From: Nitrospira sp.
GTDB taxonomy: Bacteria; Nitrospirota; Nitrospiria; Nitrospirales; Nitrospiraceae
Assembly: GCA_013140455.1 (NCBI GenBank)
Contig: JABFSU010000026.1
Coordinates: forward strand, 1 to 58,066
Direction of reading: 5' to 3'
DNA: 58,066 bases
Below, piece by piece: positions 11,286 through 18,638 of the stretch; the first letter of the stretch is position 1; every line of letters begins with the position of its first letter. The notes beneath the pieces are model-generated. The model had not been told where the DNA came from. It saw nothing but the letters and a program-made list of their open reading frames with translations, and made no database searches. A program made the translations under genes and the position numbers.

Positions 11286-11476
11286 TCTACCAGATGATGC
11301 CTGAGCGACGCGAGGGGCCGGTTGATCCGATGCCGAAGGCGCCGAGCCCGTCTGAAGAGGGCGGCGGGCCACGACGCCCCGATACCGGGTCGCCCGACAA
11401 GGACAGTTTGATGAAGCGGATGAAGAAGGTCGATCCGAAGCAGGCCGAGCGGTACCGGCAGCGGACAGGGGAATAA
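11282..11476 (+). CDS. ubact: UBact, Pup-like protein modifier
   Basis: A 64-residue, highly charged and Pro/Gly-rich protein, expected to be disordered. It lies between dop and prcB, exactly where actinobacteria have pup. The C-terminal half (LMKRMKKVDPKQAERYRQ) is the helix-forming ATPase-binding part and the end is RTGE. The R-T/S-G-E/Q ending is the hallmark described for UBact in Nitrospirae and other Gram-negative phyla, in place of the GGE/GGQ of Pup. A terminal Glu means its side chain can be ligated to substrate lysines by PafA without prior deamidation. It is co-translated with dop. Confidence 0.93.
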   Translation: MIYQMMPERREGPVDPMPKAPSPSEEGGGPRRPDTGSPDKDSLMKRMKKVDPKQAERYRQRTGE

Positions 11477-11478
11477 GG

Positions 11479-11571
11479 ATGGCTGCCGAGCCGAGGTTTT
11501 TGCTCGCCGAACGCGCGTCCTCAGAAGGACCTCGTTCGATGCGCGCCGGAACCCCCGGCTACGGCGGCCAT
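11479..11571. repeat. 93-bp imperfect palindrome between ubact and prcB
   Basis: The 5' arm starts ATGGCTGCCG two bases after the ubact stop codon. The 3' arm ends GGCGGCCAT at 11571 and is its near complement along some 43 nt, with several mismatches and short bulges. The apex is GTCCT-caga-AGGAC at 11517-11530. No reading frame of note occupies it, and it fills most of the only sizeable gap in the proteasome cluster. As RNA it would form one long hairpin. It could be a repeat element, an RNA stabiliser that lets UBact be made in excess over the protease, or a partial terminator. Confidence 0.7.
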
Positions 11572-11599
11572 CATAGAAAAGAAGGGGTAAGGTAAGAGG

Positions 11600-12373
11600 A
11601 TGGGGATGCAGGGAGATTTTTTTCAGTTGTTGAAGGAGCAGGGTTATCAATTCGGTCAGCCTGCGGCTGCCGGATCGGGTGTCGATCTGCCGAGCGCGAC
11701 GACGATTCTCGCGTTCAAGTATCGTGATGGCGTCCTCGTTGCCGGTGATCGCCGGGCGACGGCCGGCAATATGGTGATGTACGACCGGACGGACAAGGTC
11801 CTCGAAATCGATCGCCATAGCGTGATGGCCATCGCGGGGGTTCCGGCTACGGCCTATGAAATGGTGCGGATCCTGGAACACTCGTTCAAATACTACCGGC
11901 GGACCCAGCTCCAGGAGCTGAGCTTCGAGGGAAAATTGCGGGCGGTATCGAAGTTGTTGAAGGAAAATGTCGCCGCAGCCCTTGCGGGAACCGGCGCCGT
12001 AGTGCCGGTGTTTGCCGGTTATGACTTCGAGCAGGGCGCGGCCAAGATATTCTTCTACGACATTCTCGGGGCCGAGTTTGAAGGGGTCGAATATGCGGTG
12101 TCAGGTTCCGGGTCGCCGACGATCCGCGGCATTCTGCACTATGTGAATACCTGGGGCGAGCGTCCCCTGGCTGTGATGACGGAAGAAGAGGCGACCGTGC
12201 AAGCATTGCGTCTCTTAACCAGTGCAGCCGAGTTTGATTCGGCGACCGGCGGTGTGAATCGGGAGGCGAGTCTCTATCCGGTCATCAAGTTCATTACGCA
12301 GGAAGGGCTGAGGACCGTCCCGGACTCCACGTTGAAACAATTGTTCGAAACGAAGGTGTCGCGCCATGTATGA
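11600..12373 (+). CDS. prcB: 20S proteasome beta subunit
   Basis: A 257-residue catalytic proteasome subunit. A 33-residue propeptide precedes the nucleophile Thr34 (SATTILAF), which becomes Thr1 after autoprocessing. The residue before it is Ala rather than the usual Gly. Family marks follow: VLVAGDRRATAGNMV (about 45-60) with the lysine in TDKVLEID, and SGSGSPTIRG near 173-182. PrcB forms the two inner heptameric rings of the 20S core. The stop overlaps the prcA start by 8 bp, in keeping with equal synthesis of the two subunits. Start is the GAGGATG-associated ATG at 11600; the Met two codons later is an alternative. Confidence 0.96.
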   Translation: MGMQGDFFQLLKEQGYQFGQPAAAGSGVDLPSATTILAFKYRDGVLVAGDRRATAGNMVMYDRTDKVLEIDRHSVMAIAGVPATAYEMVRILEHSFKYYRRTQLQELSFEGKLRAVSKLLKENVAAALAGTGAVVPVFAGYDFEQGAAKIFFYDILGAEFEGVEYAVSGSGSPTIRGILHYVNTWGERPLAVMTEEEATVQALRLLTSAAEFDSATGGVNREASLYPVIKFITQEGLRTVPDSTLKQLFETKVSRHV

Positions 12374-13190
12374 AGAGCCGTATCGGTGGGTAGAAGCAGT
12401 CGGCAATCGCCGGACCTATCTCGATGAGCAGTTTAGGCAGGGAAGTCCGGTGGTAGCCCTGGGCTACGACGGGGGCATTCTCTTGACGACCGTCAGCAAG
12501 GGGACGTCGAAGCTGTACGAGATTTATGATCGCATCGCTCTGGGAGGTATGGGGCATCCAGCGGATCTGGAAAAGCTCCGATTCAGCCTATTGGAGATGG
12601 CGCATACCGAGGGGTTCAACCGGTCCCCGTCAGACGTGACCGGCTCGCGGTTGGTGAAGTACGGGATTGCTCCGGTCATCAAACAGGCTTTTGAAGAAGT
12701 CTATAAGGCGCCGTTCATCGTCAGGATTGTCCTGGCCGAGTTGGGTCAGAAGCCGGAGAAGGATACGCTGCTCACGATCAACTATGATGGGACGTTCGAA
12801 GAGCTTAAGGAATATGCCGTGCTGGCCGCAACGAAGCAGGCGCAGGCGCGGATGCAGGAGTATCTGAAGGCTCAGAAACCGTCTCCCTGCCCGCTTGAGC
12901 AGGGTTTGCAGTTGGCTCTGCGCACCTGGGCGATCGGATCGCTTGCGCATCAGCAGGATTCTGCAGAGGCGTCGGCTGATGGCGGGCATGAGACCAGTCG
13001 CGAGACGATCGCATCAATTCCCGATCAGACTGCGTTGCTCGCGCATCTCCGTGAGGTGCTGGCGGACAAGACGCTGGAATGCGCGGTCCTGGAGCGGCAG
13101 CAGGTCGGTTCATCCAAATATCGCGCGCTGAAGCCGGCCGAGCTCGCACGGTTGCTTCCCGGCGACTTTCAGACCGTTGTGAATCGCTAA
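12366..13190 (+). CDS. prcA: 20S proteasome alpha subunit
   Basis: A 274-residue alpha-ring subunit, non-catalytic (no exposed Thr after a propeptide). The N-terminus MYEEPYRWVEAV forms the gate region. SPVVALGYDGGILLTTVSKG and the following helices match the proteasome fold. The last 90 residues (from about 185) are an extension rich in Ala/Gln/Glu and less conserved. PrcA heptamers cap the PrcB rings and are the docking surface for the ring ATPase. It overlaps prcB by 8 bp and is followed by pafA after 1 bp. Confidence 0.93.
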   Translation: MYEEPYRWVEAVGNRRTYLDEQFRQGSPVVALGYDGGILLTTVSKGTSKLYEIYDRIALGGMGHPADLEKLRFSLLEMAHTEGFNRSPSDVTGSRLVKYGIAPVIKQAFEEVYKAPFIVRIVLAELGQKPEKDTLLTINYDGTFEELKEYAVLAATKQAQARMQEYLKAQKPSPCPLEQGLQLALRTWAIGSLAHQQDSAEASADGGHETSRETIASIPDQTALLAHLREVLADKTLECAVLERQQVGSSKYRALKPAELARLLPGDFQTVVNR

Positions 13191-13191
13191 C

Positions 13192-14676
13192 ATGCTGAAC
13201 CGAATATTCGGGCTTGAAACGGAGTACGGACTCCTTGTCAACCAGGATCGCCCCGATCACTCACCGACATGGTTTGCCCACCAGATCCGCAATTATCTGT
13301 TCCAGGTTCAGCACCGAGGGGTGCTCGACCTGCACCATCGCGGGCACGATGAGCCTCCGGGGAACGGAGGCTTTCTCACGAATGCCGGACGGATGTATCT
13401 CGACATGGGGCACCTCGAATATGCCTCTCCCGAATGTCAGTCGCTCGTGGATCTCGTCGCGGTCGATCGGGCCGGGGATCAATTGTTACAGGAGGCGATT
13501 GAGGCTTTGGGTTTTGGCGAGACCATTTCGCTCATCAAAAACAACATTGACCATGAGACCGACGCGACGTTTGGATCGCACGAGAACTATCTGGTCACGC
13601 GCCGGTTTCCCTTCAGTCGAAGAGGGTTGAGTCCTCTCGTCACCTTCCTGGTCACCAGACAGATTTTCACCGGTTCCGGCCGTATCGGGGCGGCGAATCC
13701 GCAGGATGCCTGGATTCAGGTGGATCGTCTGATCGTGCCGCGCGGGGCGCTGCGTTCGCACGGTTCCCAGACGATGATTCCCTATCAGATTTCACAGCGG
13801 GCCGATCATATCGTGAATGATTTTTTCGAGTGGGTGCAGCAGAACCGCGCGATCGTGAACACGCGGGACGAACCGCTGGCAGATCCCAATCAATACCGGC
13901 GCATTCATTTGCTCCTCGGCGACTCGAACATGGCCGAGGTCGCCACGGCGCTCAAAATGGGTACGACGGGATTGGTGTTGCAGTTGATCGAAGAGGGGAA
14001 GGCGCCGGCCGGCGTGGAGCTCGATGAGCCGGTCGAAACACTGCAAGAAATCTCACAAGATCAAGAGCGCCAATGGATCGTGCGGTTGCAATCAGGTAAG
14101 ACGATTTCAGCGATCGATATTCAGGAGCAATTTCTCGCGGCGGCGCGGGATGCCTACGCCGGGCAGGATGAGGAGACGGACTGGGTGCTCGATCAGTGGG
14201 AATCAGTCCTGACGGATTTGCGCGGTGACTATGCCAAGCTGGTCGGGCGTGTCGACTGGGCCTCCAAATTGTGGCTGCTCGAATCCTTTCGTGAAGCCGA
14301 ACAGTTGGAATGGCAGGATCCGGCGCTCAAGAGTCTCGACCTCGAATATCATAATTTGCGCGCGGATCGCGGCCTCTATTTTGGGCTGCTCGAAGAGGGG
14401 CGAGTGCCTCGCATGACGACGGACAAGGCGATTGCCCTTGCCATGGAACATCCTCCACGCAATACGCGCGCCTTCGGCCGGGGAGAGCTGATTCGACATT
14501 TATTAGCGGCAGGTCCGGCTGAGGCGCTTGATGATCAGGCTCAGGGCCGGCAGTTCTTTCCGGCCTATGTCATCAATTGGTCGATCATTCAGGTCGACGG
14601 GCGTACACCGTTTCCCATGCCCGATCCCTTCAAAACCTATGTTCAGGATGTTCGCACCTACCTTCAATCTGCTTGA
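13192..14676 (+). CDS. pafA: PafA: UBact/Pup ligase
   Basis: A 494-residue ligase of the PafA/Dop family that joins the C-terminal Glu of the modifier to substrate lysines using ATP. GLETEYG (7-13) starts the nucleotide site; the catalytic-base Asp is Asp71 in MYLDMGHLEYASPEC. It lacks the Dop-loop of its paralogue at 9756-11285, with which it shares FGSHENYLV/YGCHDNYLV, QISQRAD and NTRDEP motifs. It lies last in the order ATPase-dop-ubact-prcB-prcA-pafA and begins 1 bp after prcA. No pafBC regulators or bpa-like factor are seen nearby. Confidence 0.95.
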   Translation: MLNRIFGLETEYGLLVNQDRPDHSPTWFAHQIRNYLFQVQHRGVLDLHHRGHDEPPGNGGFLTNAGRMYLDMGHLEYASPECQSLVDLVAVDRAGDQLLQEAIEALGFGETISLIKNNIDHETDATFGSHENYLVTRRFPFSRRGLSPLVTFLVTRQIFTGSGRIGAANPQDAWIQVDRLIVPRGALRSHGSQTMIPYQISQRADHIVNDFFEWVQQNRAIVNTRDEPLADPNQYRRIHLLLGDSNMAEVATALKMGTTGLVLQLIEEGKAPAGVELDEPVETLQEISQDQERQWIVRLQSGKTISAIDIQEQFLAAARDAYAGQDEETDWVLDQWESVLTDLRGDYAKLVGRVDWASKLWLLESFREAEQLEWQDPALKSLDLEYHNLRADRGLYFGLLEEGRVPRMTTDKAIALAMEHPPRNTRAFGRGELIRHLLAAGPAEALDDQAQGRQFFPAYVINWSIIQVDGRTPFPMPDPFKTYVQDVRTYLQSA

Positions 14677-14797
14677 TTGGTCGCTCTCTCATCCGGCGAC
14701 TGTGTCGCATAACACGTTGATTCTATGAAAACACCGGCGTGGTGGTATGCTTGTCAGGGCTCGGACGATTCTTCCCGATACCGGCAGGAGGTGCACG

Positions 14798-15256
14798 ATG
14801 AAAGCACGGACGTGGATGATGCAATACGGTGTGGCGATGCTACTCTCGTGCGCGTTCGCCCTGATCCTTGGACAAGTTCCGCTCTTTCGCGAGACGGCGG
14901 TGGGGAAATTAGCCGCCTCAGATCTGGTCCAGTTTCTTGGCTACGGTTGCACGATCGCACTCGCCTGGCTCGGCGCTCGTCAGTTGGCGGCCGATCCTCC
15001 CGAGGAATGGAAATGGCTGTCGCCCTATCGGGCCTTGATTCTTCCGGTCACGACGCTGGTCACGGTAATTCTGGCCTACGGCATCCTGTTGCTGGTGGGT
15101 GGGCCGTTTCTGAATAAGTCCGCCAAGGGGATCTATAACTGGATGTTTATCGTGGGGATTGTGGCTGCCATTGCGTGGCTCATTGTTACCTGGGTTAGAA
15201 CCTGTGCTCCGCTCGTCGCTGCGACTGCTCTCCGTCGATTGAAGAAAGCCGCTTAG
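14798..15256 (+). CDS. Small four-helix membrane protein downstream of pafA
   Basis: A 152-residue integral membrane protein of unknown function. Four hydrophobic segments are visible: about 9-27, 45-62, 84-104 and 114-134. The soluble parts are small. The ATG at 14798 is preferred over upstream in-frame starts because a strong GGCAGGAGGT Shine-Dalgarno precedes it by 5-6 nt. It lies 121 bp after pafA on the same strand and could be read through from the proteasome cluster or have its own promoter. I do not recognise the family. Confidence 0.75.
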   Translation: MKARTWMMQYGVAMLLSCAFALILGQVPLFRETAVGKLAASDLVQFLGYGCTIALAWLGARQLAADPPEEWKWLSPYRALILPVTTLVTVILAYGILLLVGGPFLNKSAKGIYNWMFIVGIVAAIAWLIVTWVRTCAPLVAATALRRLKKAA

Positions 15257-15303
15257 CCGATACGTTTCCGGTGACGGCCTCCTGGTCGGGGCCGCCAGGT
15301 TAG

Positions 15304-16287
15304 TTATCGCGTGCGACTCACAAACTCGACGATTCTGTTTTCCGCCCAGTAGGCGTCTTCACCGTTTTGGCTCAAGCTGAAGAACCCGCAATGTCCGCCA
15401 TGGCGAGGCGCCAGCAGGGTGATACTTTGATTTTCGATGAGTTCAGGACTGGTGAATAGAGAATAGGGAATGAATGGATCGTCTTGGGCGGTAATGATTA
15501 ATGTCGGGACTGCGATTTGATGCAGCACATGCCGAGCCCCTGCGCGATCATAGTAGTCTGGGCCATCCCGGTAGCCTCCATCGCGGGCGGTGTAGTAGTC
15601 GTCGAACTGACTGATGGTCTTCATCGAACCCATTGCACGCAGGTCCCACTTCCCTGGAAAGAGCCCGGCCTTCCGTTTCATGCGCGCCTTGAGCCGTGAC
15701 AGGAAGTGCTGGTGATAGATCCAGTTTCGTGGTTGCTCCAAGGCCTCCACGCATTGGGTCGGATCAATATTCGGGCATACAGCGATGACTCCTGCAAGGG
15801 CAGGCACAGTCCCTTCCATTTCACCGGTTGCTTTCAGCACCAGATTGCCACCCATTGAATAGCCCACGAGCCAGATGTGCGTCAGGCGGTCAACCGACGC
15901 CAGTTCTCTGACAATTTCCCGATAATCGCTGCTCAGTCCGCTGTTATAGAGGGTTGGAGTGAGGTGCTCGGTGCCGCCGCAGGTGCGCTGGTTCATCCGC
16001 ACGACATTGAATCCACATCGGTAGGCTTTAGCCGCGACCCCACGCATGTAATGCGAGTCCGCGCAGCCCTCCAGCCCGTGAACAAGAATAAGCGTGGGGG
16101 ACTCAGAGGGGCGTGGCTGCCAGTGGCAGATTCCGAGGAGTTGCGTTCCCGGTTCAGTGGTAAAAAGACGTTCGTGCTGAGGAATTTGTCTCAGGGAGAG
16201 ATCTCTTGGCCAGTACCGTGGCGCAAGGGTCATGAGATGCGCGTTCCTGAGTATGGCTGGCGGAACAAAGTGGTGTGTGCGGTTCAT
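15304..16287 (-). CDS. YheT-family alpha/beta hydrolase
   Basis: A 327-residue alpha/beta hydrolase of the YheT (AB-hydrolase 4) group. It begins with the family-typical region FVPPAILRNAHLMTLAPRYW. The oxyanion segment is LVHGLEGCADSHY (about 68-80), the nucleophile Ser144 sits in VGYSMGGNLV, the acid is in TAQDDPFIP near 267 and the base is the His in RHGGHCGF near 297. Bacterial members are putative esterases without a settled substrate. It is transcribed toward the small membrane protein and divergently from the aldolase-like gene. Confidence 0.9.
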   Translation of the reverse strand: MNRTHHFVPPAILRNAHLMTLAPRYWPRDLSLRQIPQHERLFTTEPGTQLLGICHWQPRPSESPTLILVHGLEGCADSHYMRGVAAKAYRCGFNVVRMNQRTCGGTEHLTPTLYNSGLSSDYREIVRELASVDRLTHIWLVGYSMGGNLVLKATGEMEGTVPALAGVIAVCPNIDPTQCVEALEQPRNWIYHQHFLSRLKARMKRKAGLFPGKWDLRAMGSMKTISQFDDYYTARDGGYRDGPDYYDRAGARHVLHQIAVPTLIITAQDDPFIPYSLFTSPELIENQSITLLAPRHGGHCGFFSLSQNGEDAYWAENRIVEFVSRTR

Positions 16288-16420
16288 CTAGCCATATCAT
16301 AAACAATATCCGGCCTGGATCGTATACCGAAAGTTCAACAGATGTGACTCACTTGCAGCCCTCAAGCGGGGACGCTCATTGACCGATAACGGGACCTGGG
16401 AGTTTGTGCAAGGAGGCAGC

Positions 16421-17068
16421 ATGTTGACAGCAATCGGCGACGTGATGCGGCGGGTGTATGAACGTGGGTGGATTACGACCAGAGACGGCAATATCAGTAT
16501 GCGGAAACGGGAAGGGAAGTATCTGTACATCACGCCCTCCGGATGGCGGAAGACGATCGTTCATCCGGAGCATGTGGTTCGACTGGAGATTGTGGGCGAT
16601 CCGGTGACGAAGCAACTGATTCCCAAAGTTCGAGATGGACAGCAACCGTCCGGCGAACTCTGGATGCATTGGAATCTGCAACGGGACTCCAAGAAGACGC
16701 GGACGGTGGTCCACGTTCATGCGACCCACATTGTTGCGGCGATCTATGCAGGAGTGGACTTACAGGCTATGAGCGCTGAGTTTCCAGAGATCTCACGTTA
16801 TACCAGGGTCGGTCGGACCGTTTCAGCCTTACCGGCGCTTTCTCGCGATCTGGCTGATGCCACGGCTGAATGTTTTGGGCTGCAGAAGGACGGGACGCTC
16901 GAATTCGACATTGTTGGGCAGGCGAACCACGGAGTCTGCGCGGTGGCCGCGGACCCATGGGCCGCCTATGAGCATATCGAGCGATTGGATCATATTTGCG
17001 AGATCGTTCTGAAAAGCGGTGTCGCCGCACGCGCGTTCAATCAACGGGTATCGAGTCTGGCGGCATAA
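16421..17068 (+). CDS. Class II aldolase/adducin family protein
   Basis: A 215-residue class II aldolase-fold enzyme. The zinc ligands are visible: His98 and His100 in VHVHATHIVAA and a further His in GQANHGVCAVA near 165-170. The catalytic acid is Glu79 in PSGELWMHW. TRDGNISMR (about 20-28) matches the phosphate-binding loop. Relatives are fuculose-phosphate and ribulose-phosphate aldolases/epimerases and methylthioribulose dehydratase; the substrate here is not determined. The ATG at 16421, after AAGGAGG, is chosen over an in-frame TTG at 16379. It ends 22 bp before a strong hairpin terminator. Confidence 0.9.
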   Translation: MLTAIGDVMRRVYERGWITTRDGNISMRKREGKYLYITPSGWRKTIVHPEHVVRLEIVGDPVTKQLIPKVRDGQQPSGELWMHWNLQRDSKKTRTVVHVHATHIVAAIYAGVDLQAMSAEFPEISRYTRVGRTVSALPALSRDLADATAECFGLQKDGTLEFDIVGQANHGVCAVAADPWAAYEHIERLDHICEIVLKSGVAARAFNQRVSSLAA

Positions 17069-17090
17069 TCGAACGACAGCTGAAACGAAA

Positions 17091-17123
17091 AGAGGGCTGA
17101 CGGCATTTTCCCGTCAGCCCTCT
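17091..17123. terminator. Bidirectional hairpin terminator
   Basis: A perfect 13-bp stem (AGAGGGCTGACGG and its complement) encloses a 7-nt loop at 17104-17110. On the minus strand it is followed by TTTTCGTTTC and on the plus strand by TTCTATA. It separates the convergent aldolase-like gene and tRNA-Asn. Confidence 0.85.
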
Positions 17124-17131
17124 TTCTATAT

Positions 17132-17207
17132 TGGCTCCCCGGGCAGGACTCGAACCTGCGACCAGCCGGTTAACAGCCGGCTGCTCTACCAACTGAGCTA
17201 CCGGGGA
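17132..17207 (-). tRNA. tRNA-Asn (GTT)
   Basis: A 76-nt cloverleaf with encoded CCA. The acceptor is TCCCCGG/CCGGGGA with discriminator G. The D arm is AGCTCAGTTGGTAGAGC and the T arm is GCAGGTTCGAGTCCTGC. The anticodon arm CCGGC-TGTTAAC has the loop CTGTTAA, giving anticodon GTT for asparagine. It is followed at once by the terminator at 17091-17123. Confidence 0.97.
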
Positions 17208-17234
17208 ACGTAGAGTGCAATAGAGGCGGGACCC

Positions 17235-17243
17235 ATTCTAGCA
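17235..17243 (-). promoter_or_regulatory. Possible extended -10 for tRNA-Asn
   Basis: On the minus strand this reads TGCTAGAAT, an extended -10 element, ending 27 nt before the mature 5' end of tRNA-Asn. No convincing -35 box is visible. Confidence 0.35.
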
Positions 17244-17270
17244 AAACTTCTTGCGGAGAGGGAGTCTTTT

Positions 17271-17540
17271 TTAGACGTCAAAGTCCTCAGTTTCATCTTC
17301 GTCGGAAGAGGCATCCGTATTGCCGTCGGCTAACGCGGCATAGTGTTTCGCCCAGGTCAGATAGAGATTCCCGCTATCCCGCATCGTATCGGCCGCTTTC
17401 ACGAGCTTATCGACGAGTTCAGGATCTTTCCCTGAGGCTTGGATTTGCGCCGCGCGTCGCTCGATCGCCTTGGGGTATTGCGTGATCAGGCCTGAGATCT
17501 CTGCGAGGAGCTCATTGATGACGTTGTCTTCAGTGTCCAT
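17271..17540 (-). CDS. Small acidic helical protein downstream of the oxidoreductase operon
   Basis: An 89-residue protein of unknown function, almost wholly alpha-helical by appearance, with an acidic tail (TDASSDEDETEDFDV). The ATG at 17540 is preferred over an in-frame TTG at 17561 because GAGGG lies 5-6 nt before it. The gene is on the same strand as the 2-oxoacid oxidoreductase genes but is separated from them by a hairpin with a T-run (17561-17592), so it may be expressed at a reduced level from that operon. No cysteines or catalytic motif are present. Confidence 0.7.
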   Translation of the reverse strand: MDTEDNVINELLAEISGLITQYPKAIERRAAQIQASGKDPELVDKLVKAADTMRDSGNLYLTWAKHYAALADGNTDASSDEDETEDFDV

Positions 17541-17560
17541 GGGTCCCTCTTCTCTCAACA

Positions 17561-17592
17561 AAAAACCCCATAGCGCGGACGCTATGGGGTTT
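17561..17592 (-). terminator. Rho-independent terminator of the oxidoreductase operon
   Basis: On the minus strand a 12-bp stem (AAACCCCATAGC and its complement) with a 6-nt loop is followed by a run of T residues and TTG. It lies 23 bp after the stop of the ferredoxin-like gene and before the small acidic protein, so it either ends the operon or attenuates read-through. Confidence 0.8.
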
Positions 17593-17615
17593 CCCGTTAT
17601 TCACATCGTAATGGA

Positions 17616-17894
17616 TTAGCCTTGGTAGGCTTGTCCCAGAGCTGCTGACTCGCCTTTTTTCGCCATCAGCTGACCGGTGGCGCTCACGGCCTGCATCTCA
17701 ATCGCATTGTGTTTTGCGGCGTCGCACACGACTACGCACAGTTCGCACCCCTTGCAGCGATCAATATTGACCTCGGCGACCATCTTGCTGGAGTTCAGGT
17801 CCAGACAGTTGGCTTCCGGGCAATACATGATACAGAGGCGGCAGCCCTTCTTGGCAGTGCATTTCTCATCGATGACTTGCGCTACGTTATACAT
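17616..17894 (-). CDS. 2-oxoacid:ferredoxin oxidoreductase, ferredoxin-like 4Fe-4S subunit
   Basis: A 92-residue protein with two [4Fe-4S] cluster motifs: C-x5-C-x2-C-x3-C-P at about 12-26 (KCTAKKGCRLCIMYCP) and C-x2-C-x2-C-x3-C at about 47-58 (CKGCELCVVVC). It corresponds to the delta/electron-transfer subunit of pyruvate or 2-oxoglutarate:ferredoxin oxidoreductases and would carry electrons between the TPP site of the beta subunit and external ferredoxin. It is the last gene before the operon terminator. The C-terminal 30 residues are an uncharged extension of no known role. Confidence 0.93.
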   Translation of the reverse strand: MYNVAQVIDEKCTAKKGCRLCIMYCPEANCLDLNSSKMVAEVNIDRCKGCELCVVVCDAAKHNAIEMQAVSATGQLMAKKGESAALGQAYQG

Positions 17895-17912
17895 GCGACG
17901 TAGTTCCTTCTC

Positions 17913-18626
17913 TTACGCGGCTACGGCAGGATTGCCGACTCGTAACTCGATCTTGTTCTTATCCGCCCATTCGCTGGCGATCTCATATGCGGCCTTCACA
18001 GTCGCCAGATTCTTGGCGAGCAGCATTTCTTTCTTGGCGAACTTCTTCTTGATCGCTTCATCCAGCGATGCCGTACCGCCGGAGGCGACGAATTTCTTTC
18101 CAAACCGCTCCTGAAGCGCACCATCCAAGGCTTCCATCGAGACGCACTTGGTAATGCCCGCCACAGATCCGATCATGGCCATGTTCGTGGACAGCTCGGT
18201 CCCCGCGACTTCGATGGCGAGCTCGGTCCCAGCGATATAAAACAGGGCGACGTTCAAATCTTTGAGCCGCTGAATGTCTTCCTCTGACAGAAGGGGCTGC
18301 GCGGAGTTAATAACCACGACGCCGCCTTCCTTCACGCCGGAATAAAACGGCATCGTGTAGCTTTTTCCCATCGTGATGACCTGGGGATGGAATACCTGGA
18401 TTACGTCAGGGAATACCAATTCTCCGCGGTCATAGATCCGTTCAATTCCGATACGACAATAGCTCTCTGCAGGAGCCATCCGCTTCTCGGCCCCGAAGAA
18501 TGGGTTGGAGATCGAAAACTTTCCGTCCCGGTTGGCGGCCATGGCCAAGACATGGGCTGCGGTGACCGCGCCTTGTCCGCCTAAACCCGACATCCGGATA
18601 TTGAGTCTCTTCTTAATCATGGACAA
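17913..18626 (-). CDS. 2-oxoacid:ferredoxin oxidoreductase gamma subunit
   Basis: A 237-residue gamma subunit. The N-terminal motif MSGLGGQGAVTAAHVLA (about 12-28) is the family signature, followed by FFGAEKRMAPAESYCRI. Gamma subunits hold the alpha-beta core together and contribute to CoA binding. The C-terminal third (from about 170) is helical and lysine-rich. The gene follows the beta subunit after 12 bp and precedes the ferredoxin-like subunit after 18 bp, in the order expected for one enzyme. Confidence 0.93.
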   Translation of the reverse strand: MSMIKKRLNIRMSGLGGQGAVTAAHVLAMAANRDGKFSISNPFFGAEKRMAPAESYCRIGIERIYDRGELVFPDVIQVFHPQVITMGKSYTMPFYSGVKEGGVVVINSAQPLLSEEDIQRLKDLNVALFYIAGTELAIEVAGTELSTNMAMIGSVAGITKCVSMEALDGALQERFGKKFVASGGTASLDEAIKKKFAKKEMLLAKNLATVKAAYEIASEWADKNKIELRVGNPAVAA

Positions 18627-18638
18627 CCTCCGGTTTCG

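Noticed and set aside
16379-16420. TTG start extending the class II aldolase-like protein
   Set aside because: The AAGGAGG site directly precedes the ATG at 16421, and the extension adds no conserved sequence.
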